DNA from: Galaxea fascicularis
Lineage: Eukaryota > Cnidaria > Anthozoa > Scleractinia > Euphylliidae
NCBI GenBank assembly: GCA_948470475.1
Contig: OX419341.1
Coordinates: 29,462,900-29,526,899, forward strand
Direction of reading: 5' to 3'
DNA length: 64,000 nucleotides
The first letter of the stretch is position 1. Every line of letters begins with the position of its first letter. This document shows, one piece after another, positions 36,360 to 47,500 of the stretch. The translations under genes and the position numbers were made by a program. The notes below the pieces were generated by a model. It worked only from the letters and a program-made list of their open reading frames with translations, searched no databases and was not told the DNA's origin.

Positions 36360-39300
36360 TGAGGTAATTCGAAAATGGCCTACTGGTCTTTCTACAACCC
36401 AAATAACCTTTTTCTTTCTTTCATGGAAAGTCCATCCAGAAACCTACGCATGGAATTCATCAGAAATCGTCCCTCCTAAATTCAACGTCCATGTACTTAT
36501 GTCTATCCTGCGTCTGGTGGATTTTCTTGCCGTCGGGGAATTCGCGTGTTCCGCTACTCACACGACTGTCCCGCAAGGAATGGGCAGGCGTTTTCTTAAA
36601 GTGAGCAAAAGCCGCTCCCACATTGTATTAGATCACATTGCACAATAGCACTGTTAATTATTTTCAAATTATCCCAGCTGATATCTTGTCACTTGACGGT
36701 GCTATCTGCAACAGTGCTGACCCAAATGACAATTAAGATAATGAACATAAGTAGAAAACAAAGGTAATTACCTCAAACGGTCTGGGGCCATCTATATCGT
36801 ATCCATCTTCGGAAAAATAATGAAACCTGGCCGATTTAAAGCGTAAAAAAGTAATAATGGCGCCTTTCTCCTCAAAAGCAGGCGGTCGTGCGCACACTTT
36901 GTTTGAATTAAACCATGCTGTGCATTCAGAAGGTAATGCGTTTTGAGTGTTAGCCATGGTTCGCGCACGGGTGTCACTTGGAGTCACAGTTGCACGAGAA
37001 GCATAATTATGTGCATGTACGTTCTTGTGCCAAGTTAAAATGTAAACATTAAATGAACAGTTAATGAAATGTTTTACCGACATTCTCACAGAAAGGTTTG
37101 AATATGTTGAACAGATGTTCGGTAACGTTCTAACTTTATTTGACCTGACAAACCATCAACTCAGCACCAGCTTAATGACCACGCACCTGCCTCCAGTTTC
37201 AGCTGCCAGTTGACACAGAAACTGATTAGCCTCGGTATCAGCACAGTTAAACGAGATTGTGTGAATAGGGACTGGGTTCAACAGTTGCACCTGGGCAAGG
37301 ATGGAAGATGGCGGCTGGAAAAAAAAACAGCTTCTTTAGATTCAAATCTATATCGACACACAGAACAGTACGGATAAAAGACATAATCAAAGGGTATTGA
37401 AATCGATGCAAACTTGGTAATTTGTTTGCTAAAGTTCCATCTGCCCGTAGCTTTGTTTTTGGCAACTGACAAGTTGGAGGAAGAGGAAACTCATCTCGCT
37501 TTCTGAGATTGGAGGCTCAATGAAATTCGTGAGTGAGACACATTTCCTTGCATAAACGACTTCAGTTATCGAGCTAAAATTCAATCTGAACGATGTCTGT
37601 TACAGAACTGCATTATTACGAACAGAAAAAGCATAGTAAAGGTAAAACACCTGATCAGGTCGTCCATCGGTAAGAAGGTAGATTGCATGACACTGTGGAT
37701 CGGCAAGGGCTTGCTTCAGAGATGCTAATGTGTTTGTAGAGCCGCCAGTACTGAGACCTTTCACCCACTGCCATGCGTTATCAAGGTTCTACGAAAGAAA
37801 AACAACTAATAAAGTGAATTTCCATGAATCTCACAAACGACCAAAATCTACAAGTACTGGGAAACATTGATTGCAACCGGCGAAGATTACGGAAACCGCA
37901 AACCATGAGCTACACGTCCTGCCAATCCCTTGGGACTCGTTTTCATCCTAGAGGTCGTATGATCTACAGATTTCTTGGCGAAGGATTCGACAATTTGGGT
38001 CTTTCTGCAGGTACCGGAAAGCATTGTATTTTGTACACTTGGGATTACTCTTTATTTGTCGTTCTTTCGGGTTCTGTGTTTTGTTTCTTTTGTTTTACGT
38101 CATTTGTGCTCCGGTACATGCAGAAGGAACCGACACTTTGCGGTCGAGAAATGAAAGACAAAAGTCACTTTGAGCGAAAGTTTCCGAACTGCAGCTCATT
38201 TTCATCATGATAATTTATGATAATGTGGGAAAACCGAAAGTGCCATTAAACACCCGACATTTGCCTTTACCCAGCGTAAGTTTGTTGCAAAAAAATGGTT
38301 CTTTACTTTTTCGAACGCTTTTTCTAGGTTCCCACTGAAGCGGCGCAATTGTGACAATCGAAAGATCCTTTCCATCGGTTTCACCTGCTCAACTTGTTCA
38401 CAAAGCTTTAGGTACATTGATTGCAAACGGATCACGAGAGGAATGTAATCAGTGATTTGTTGGAACACTTACATGTGTGTTGCAGTCCACCAATCGATCT
38501 CTCCATGCCTGCACTCGGGTATCGAACTTCATGAGGTTGAACTTTACCTTGTGACGTAACTGTTCCTAAAATAGAAGCATTGTGCAGGTTAATGAAAGCA
38601 TCTCTATCTGTTCGGTAATACGTGTGTCTAAAGAAAGAGGGGCGAATGGATTACACACAGGCAAAAAAAAGAAATAAGCTGCAACGATAAGGTGAATATT
38701 AAAGAAGCGTACGAAAATATACACGCAGAAACATTTAGTAATTGTCAACCATGAAAAGACTGGAAAATAAAGAGAGCGGCGCCATGAAAAACAGATTACG
38801 ACGAGCTAAAAAAGGACTATAACGATCTTGAGATGAAACGAGCATAAAAGTGCACTTAACGAGTGCACCAACCTGCATTAATCTGTACAGTTTATCTTTC
38901 ACAAGAAACAGCCTTGAAGCCATGGACGCTGATGTGTCAATCAACACAGCCACCTGTAAAACCAGAAGACGACGACTTTTAATTATCAGCAGATTGAAAG
39001 CCCAGCGGGGAGTACATGACCCATATTTGGGCATAAGGAGGACAATTGAATTCCTGACCCTGTTTTAGACAAAACTGACTTTAGATGCGTACCCTGTATA
39101 GGACAACGCCTTTTTATTTTAACACCGTACGTAGAAGTGAAAGCGAAAAAATCCCAAAATTTCGCACTGATTTCGCATGTGAACCGAGTCAGTCGGATTG
39201 CTAAATACGGTACAGGGGTCGAAAAACAATACCCTATGCAGCAGCACGTTGCCGTATAGGCCATAGAGGGAAGTACCCCCCACTTTTTTTCCACGGTCGA

Positions 39301-42300
39301 TAACGATACTTGAAACATACCGGCCGCCGCTATTGACGGCCTCGGGGCATTTCCGTGTTTGAGTTAGTGTTGTTTTCATGAGTGTTTGGAAGCAAAGAAC
39401 TCGCAGAAACACGATGGATGAAGGGTGTGTGAGTTGAGTTGCCGAACGCCAACTTTTCAAGTCTTCCATGTTGATGTTTCTTTGCGTTCATTCAGAGAGT
39501 TATCAGACACTAATAAGTCATAACAAACCTGGTCTTCAATAATTGTGCCAAACAATTCTCTGCTGCCCTTCTGTAACCATTCCATTCTGTAACATATGTA
39601 AACCAAATAATTTATTTTCAAAACACACGTAGATATTGTGTCAAACACGAATGGGTTGCTTAAAGTTACAATGATAGAAATAACGAGGGAAAAGGCCTCG
39701 CTATGGCCCTATGCGCTGGTTTGCAGTATTCGAAGGTTCGCATCCTTCAATTGGGTTTCCAGTACTATGGGTCAGCTAGAGAGCCAGATTCAATGTTTTC
39801 TTCACGATATTTCAGGCTAGAACTTCTTACCAACTTCTTGGGTACAAGGTGGAGTGCATTGTCACATTTAGCTTTCATAATGTAGGCATGGTCATTCCCA
39901 AGAGGATAGATTTCTTGGTATGTGGACTAAAATGTGTGAAAAAATTCTCTCGTGATGTTCTGATCTGAAAGGTATTACTACACAAACCTCCCTACGATTG
40001 GGTTTCCAGTACTATAGGTCAGCTAAAGAGCCAGATTCAATGTTTTCATCACGATACTTTAGGTTATACAATCAAGGTGGTGAGCAGTTCGCGTTTTGAT
40101 TGGTTCAGAGAAGTTACGAATGACATCATAGGCCAAAAAAAAAGGAAAAATAAAAACAATTTTAAAACCGATAGATTCCACTTGGCCATGTATGTATACT
40201 TTGATAACACACGGTGGACGTCAAAACATGACAAAAACATCAGTCAGACTTCTCGCATGCTGCTTGTAGCGACTTGTATCACCTTTTGGTGTCATCGGCG
40301 CGTAATCAACGTGCACACGCCACCCGCCAAATGGAAAGCTATTTTACGGTCGATGTTTATGGAAAGAGAAACCCTAAAGGCTAATAGGTAGTTTTCACGT
40401 TACGTCATCGCCGCCATGTTGGTGGACGGTAAACAATAGATCTCTTATTAGCTTGTTTTGTTCGTCCACCAGCATTTGTCCATTTCACCTTTGTTATCTG
40501 TGTCTCCAGAGATTGGCTGCAAACCATCTATTACTGACCGTTTTTTGTATGAGTCCAGAGCAGACAAGATTCTCTGTTCGTAGTTTCTGTGTATTGGTCC
40601 ACTGACGTGAACATGCATGATAGAGCCATCTTTCCACCGTACATGTGCAAACTTATCACAGTATCGAGCGTTCACCAATTTTGGACGTACGACCTGAAAG
40701 GAAGCGCAAGTATCCTCCGTTAATGACCAATGAACCGTAAAGTACAAATAGTTTACTTTAGGTTTATGGGATCATGTTTTAGTAAAACTACAAAGCCCGC
40801 CCTCTCTTCTCAAAACCAAAGTGCTTGCTGACGTTCAAAGCGCTTTTAAAAGCCTTTGTCCTACGTTAAGAAACTTCACATTTTACACGCTGTATGAATG
40901 TTGTTCCCACGTTGCACTGAGTAGCGACAGTTAGCAATACCAGAAGATATTTTTCAGATGAAAACGAATTTGGTTTTATTGAAAGAGTTGGTAAGGTTAA
41001 ATTTACCATCCGCGCAAAAGATTCAAGTTCCGACGTTTCGAGAGTTACCTCAGAGTTACCCCAAATTCGTTTTTGACACGCCCCACCGAAGGAGCCTCAC
41101 TTTTTAACTAACCCTTTTATTTTTCCGGATTACGTTTGTAACTGAGGCCTTGAAGTCAATGGTTTGCTTGCAACTTTAAAACGCTAATTTCGGTCATTTT
41201 TTCAGGCAATGTCAAAACTATACAGCAGTCTGTAATACAAGACAATCACATTTTTCTTTAAGCAAATAAATCCAACGGCGACGTCCTCAGCGACATTTCA
41301 AATGACCCCCCATGGTAAGTAAATCTTTAATGTACTGTTACAAACTGGAAGCGATAATCTTATGTTCCAGGGCTCGAAATTAACTTTTTCGTCCAGGAGG
41401 AAGGTGGTGACGAGAGAGAAAAATTTGGTTGCCATTTTCTTCTTGACCTCGCTCAGTTCGCATGAAAGCAAGATTTTTTGGCTACTTACATGAGTGCATT
41501 TGGCGTTATTTCGTTGCTTGCTTATGGGAATGATACGTTTTGAGGAAAGTTTAAGATCGAAGACAGAAATTTTATTTTGTAGGAACAAAATTTTAACTTT
41601 CTAGTGACCATTTCCAGATGATCTTCTGTCTCAAAGATGGAGGTCAATTTGATTGTTTTGGCACCAGAGGCGAGTCGCCTGTTGACGACCAGTTCCAATA
41701 AAACAGTCGCCAATGCTGAAGTTCTGGTCGCGACCAGTGAGTCGCAATTTCGAGCCCTGATAATGCCGTGTTTGGTCATACTAACCGCGTCAGCGCTGTC
41801 CGAAGTAGGGGCCACCTGAACATCCACAACACCATCACAGTGTTTAAAAGCCAGAGTCTGAAGCAAGTCATAAAATAACAGCTTTTTGGACTTCAACCCG
41901 TGTCTCTGTGGACAAGAGAAATTGTAACAAAATGGTGTTGCTTACCTTTTATTCACATTTCTTTTGCGGTGAGACCAAAGGAAAAAATAATGAGGTTCCA
42001 TGACTCAGAAAAAAAGCACTGGTAAACACAGCACTTTACTTTTGGTTTTTATGTCAATCGCATGTTAACGGTGTATAAGACTTGGTCCAGTTTCGTGTGA
42101 TGAGATACAAAAATTAACTCCCAAGCTGCAACTCCGATACTTGCAGGAAATTGTTTATGCATAACATCAGCCTATAAAAATAATCTCACTGGGGACAGAT
42201 GAGCATGTACATGTACGGTAACTCAGCTGCAACTGATAACAAACTGTGTAACTTGCTACATCTTTACTTAACAAACAGACTCAGGCTGACGTTCATATTC

Positions 42301-44535
42301 AGACTAGACACACTTCACAAAATGAGCCATTTCTAAGACACCTGCATGTACTGTACAGTGTATGACTGCTGACTGGTACCACTGCTCCGTTGTCTATTGA
42401 GGGTAAGAAATATCTACCTTCAGCCAATCTCTTGAACTCATGTACATCTCACTCTTCCCCTTGGTTTGTGCAGAGCCATTGACCATTTGTTGACCCTGTA
42501 CTGGAGCAGCACTAGATACTGAAATATCAATAAAAGTACTTCAAATAAATAACCCTCTTGGCTCCCAATTCATTCCTCCTTTCTGGTGCCTCAATCTCTT
42601 TGTTCCTTTCTACAAGTATTTCAAACCACTATGCAGAAGGATAACAACTTGACAATATTATTCATACAGTTATGGTCTTCTTTTCTGCCACTTCTGTCTA
42701 GATACTACATTTCCAATTTTCTCAGGAATTTCCATTCTCCTGTCATTTAACCATTCCAAACTATGCTGTTTATATAAATCATGCACTTACCTGGAGTTTC
42801 TTTAGAATCTTTCATTTCACACAACAGAGCTTGAATCTCAGCCAAGGTATTTCTTGCTTCATCCAGCTCCTCCCACAATGTGATGACGTCCTCTCTGACT
42901 CCCACTCCAAGCTTTAATGACGGCATACCATCACCTCTGCCGCGCCCACGTGGTGGACTGGTGCTGTCAGTCTCTAAGGACTGGGTGAAGCTGTCAAAAC
43001 TGTCTTCATATTCACTGGCAACTGAATAAGCATGGAATCTACATTTTAAGGAAAAGCAGAGATGTTCGTCATGGTCAGGAGATAGGAAGATTATGCTTGT
43101 AGTAGCTTTAAAGGATTATAACAAACACCACCAAACTTTGAGACATCTCCAATATAACTGACACGTGAGAAAAAATTTGGTGTGGCAGGTTTAAAATGCT
43201 CCAGGAGTACTGGTGTTATTATGGTAGTAGCCAAATTTTGAGTTATTAATATTTTTGAAAAACAAAAAAACACTATTACAGTAACTCACCTGCTCTTTGT
43301 CATTCTGGATATTTCTTTCAAAAATGTGATGGTGGCTGGATTATTGCAGTTCAGAGAGACAACATGGATTGGGACATGGCTTCCTTGCACCTGCAAAGAG
43401 GGAAGTACACCAAGTATAAAGCTGATGTTTGGTGACCAGTGTTTCTTTGGAATAATGATCTCACGGTATTAAACACCACACCTTTCTCTTCAACATTTCC
43501 TGGGAGCCTTCTGAAGTACTCCCTTCCGTAAAAAGGTAAACAGCCTCGATCTGGAAAGAAGTTACCAGTAAAAGCATATAATTAGTACATTAATAACTAG
43601 TACATGTACTTCCCCTAACAAGTTTCCCAAAGAAACTTATAACTTTATGCATGTAACTACCAAAAGACATCAAACAAAAATGCCTGCATTTAAAATCATC
43701 AATGAAATGTAAAACATTCTGGCAGTTGGGCATGTCTTCAGTCTAGGGAAAGGAAATCTGCAACAAACTCAAAAGCCACCTTTATTGGTTACCCAGACTG
43801 GGTTAATGCTTAGAAAGTAGTGCAAGTCAGTCACGTGAAGATTTCTGTTCAAAAGGCTTCTAAATAGTGTGACAGATGATGTGTGACTCCAGTTATGTCA
43901 GATCAAAAGAAATCAAGGATTGAAGATCACAGTCTGCTTTAAATCTTTGAGCAGAAAATATTTTAATTATCCACTGTACTGTATAACTGTAGCTGTGATG
44001 TGTTCATACAGTGTTCAGAGCATGCAACCTTACGGGCTTTTGGTTAAATAAGAAAAAATGCAATCATAAATTACTCACATGTTCATCAGCAAGTGCCTTG
44101 AGGATTCCTTCTACTGTAGCTGTTGATGAGCGTGGTACCACTGCTTTCAGGTCCCAGATCCAATTAAGTGCACCCTCCATGCTGTCTAGGGTGACATTCA
44201 CAGCATGCTCTTGCCAGCAATCTGCATCCATTGCACACCTGGCATTCAAAAATGAATTTCATTTAATAACTGATTTGATTGTTCAGGAATCGTACGATAG
44301 TACAGTTGGCCAGCAGTGGTCATCTTAGGGATTGGAGAGAGGTACACTGTACATGATCATTGTAAAGAGGTGGCCATTCTGGAGATTTACTGGGTTGTAA
44401 TATGACTCTTGGGGAGGAGTGCAACATTTTTTTGTTTTTAAAATATGCTTAGCTACACCACACAGCATTGAATAGATAACTCAATCACAACATATATAAG
44501 TATATATTGTCAGTAAAAAATAAATTCAGGTAAAA

Positions 44536-44576
<41 letters not shown>

Positions 44577-47500
44577 ATGATGATGTCACAATACAAATAA
44601 TGTACCTGACAAGGTTAAACTTAGCAATGAACATGACTTGTTCCTTCAGGACCTGTACCAGTCCATGGAGGTATGTACCAAACTCTGATTCACTTGTTGT
44701 GTTTACATCCAATACAATACAGATGCAACGTTCTTCTATCACTCCAAAAACGCGCCGGCTACAAGAAAGCAGAAAAAAATTGCTCATTTAATATCTGAAA
44801 TAATATCTAAAGTAATTTGGATTGAACCATGGGGCCCCAAATATTCAAGCTTACTGTCATACTGTATGCATAGTATTCAATAAAAGACCTTCATACATTT
44901 GTACAGCCATGTCAAAATTCATGTAACTTGATGTTTCTATAGCACTCACATTTTCTTGAGAAAATGTACTGTAGGTTTCTATTAACTAGGTTTTTTTTAC
45001 AACTTTCTCTCATATCCAGTACTTCTGAAAAAAAAGTACTTGTGAGTCATGTGGTTGGATGGTTTCTAAGGTTCTGGGGAGGTCAATAGTGTGCCACACC
45101 ATCTTTCTCAGGAGATTTCAGAGGAACTCTACAGAAATAGCAAAACGTGAAAGATCATCACACTACATACCTCTCAGTTGTCAGCCATTCAAGTCGCCGC
45201 TTATAAAGTGAGATAGCTTGAGTTAGTTGCCTCTCAATCATACAAAGTTTCTCCTTGCTGGCAACAAGCTGTCAATGGCATTATTTTACAAGTTTAGTCA
45301 ATGTCAGCATATGTTTGTGGAACAACACAATCTACTGTATGGAAGAAACTCCTCATGTTGGTGTGAACATGCTAAAAAATGTTTAGGTCAAGCAGTCAAC
45401 TCCACAATCATACAAGAACAGTGAAACCTTACAAAAGACACATGTACCGGTACACATCACACATTGTAACCAAAATTTATATCAAGTGCTTAATTGATAA
45501 CATACACTGTACAGTAGCAGTAAGATTATTTGGTCTGCTACTGGTTCAAGTTCAGCTGCTGCAAGGCACATGACTGTTACACAGTTAACTAATAATAGTT
45601 GGTGAGTGCTCCCTTCTTCCCAGGAGGTGGCTGTGGTTTCAAATCTCATACCTGAGACCACAAAGTAACTGGTAATGTCAAGCCAGATGTCAACATTAAT
45701 TGCTTTACCTCAGATGATTGTGTTGTCGGGGGATCAATGTATGCCCTTGTCTCTCCACATGTAAAACTTGAAGGGAACATTTATTTTAAACAACCTACAC
45801 TTAACTGCTTTGGCAGAAAGTAGGGAACATAGTACTACAGTAGTTCCGACAGTTTGAGGCCAGTCTTCAGATAGAAAACGTAAAGGTTCAGTGGAACCTG
45901 AACAAGGGGCTCATAAGTTGACCCCAGAAAACTACAGAAACCAACAGTTGTCACCTGGGTGTTGGCTGTATACACCTGTACCTCTTAATAGTGGAGCAGA
46001 CAAGGTGCAGAGAATTCTAAGACAAAGAAAAAGGGGAAAAACACTGTATATGCAACTCTCCAATTCAAGATTGCTTTGTATACTTACATTGTATACAGTG
46101 CCGTCCCTGTAAGGAACCTGGGTGAATAGTCCCTTACAGTACCTTGCACGCACAGGTTTCTTAAGTGGCCTAACATAATCTACACACAGAAAAATAAGTA
46201 GAAAACAGAAGTCATACATATTTTAATGTTTCATTGATTTTCAACACCAAAAACCTTATGCACTTACATGTACAGTGTACAATGTCTATCAGCTGTTATC
46301 CTGGGAGGGTGACCCTGGGGACATATGCTGGCATGGCATGGGATTTGCTGACTGCTCATCACCAACTTTTAACCCAGGATAGGGGTGGGTGCATTGCTTT
46401 TGTACTTTCATACATGTAGCAGGGTCCCCAGGGAATGCTACCTAAAAAATGATACAGGGTTCCTCCCAAGGATAAATTACCCGACAGTCGGAGTTTTTGA
46501 CTACCCAAGGAGAACTGGGCCCACAATCAAATGCAAAATAATGGCAAATGCAAAGGAGACAAACCATTAACCTGGAAACAATAATACTGTCTCCACTGCC
46601 ACCTTTCCTTCCATGACTTTCAAAGTAAACTGATAACCACATGTAATATCTAGGTGGACTTTCTTTGTTTATAATAAAAAAGCCACTGTTGAAAGGTCTT
46701 GATAATAGCAGTAACCTAATATTCCCACTGATGATGGCAGATGAGCTACCAAAACATTTCCTTTCTGAAAAGCCATTATTGCTGAAAAATAAATAGCATA
46801 CTAAGGTGTTCCCAGGGGAAAGACGCAATGGTAACTTAATTTTTGTTGAAAAAAACATTGTTCTTGGATGGGTGGGGGGAATTGTAAACATCATTGTGCA
46901 AATGCCTGGGGATTCACCGGGGCCATCCCCCCAGGATGGCTGCTGATAAGTGCATTACTCTTTACATAATTAGTTTATTCATAGCATATAATACTTGTAT
47001 TTCATACCATCTGAATGTCTAAATCCTATAGAGGGCAATATTTGAGCCATGTCGAGTTTATGTCTTTTAAGACCATGGATCTGCAAGTAAAACATAATAA
47101 TTTTACACTACATAGGCACACCATTTCATTTTTTCCCAAAGCATTAGACCAGATGAGCTGGTTTACATAACCCAATATCCATAAACCCTGCAAACTGTTG
47201 TTAATACAAAACCAGCTTGAGAAGGAACAACAATAATACAAAATAACCTTCTAGCTAGTCATGTACATTACATCTCAATACACAGCAACCTTAACCAAAC
47301 CTAACTACATACACCATTTAAACTGACTCTTGATATTAGTCAAGTTCTTAGAATAGGCCATTTCCAAATTACCTCAGACCTCTTTTTCAAAGCGAGTCTC
47401 AGTGCTCATCCTTTCATTTTTAAATCAATTTTCATTCACATGAAAATGAGTTTAATTTGCATATGAGATTGAAAATTGATTTGCATATGAAAGGATGAGC

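Noticed and set aside
46442..46894. 150-codon minus-strand open frame
   Set aside because: It lies in an intron of the VWA3-like gene within repeat-like sequence, with no motif recognised.
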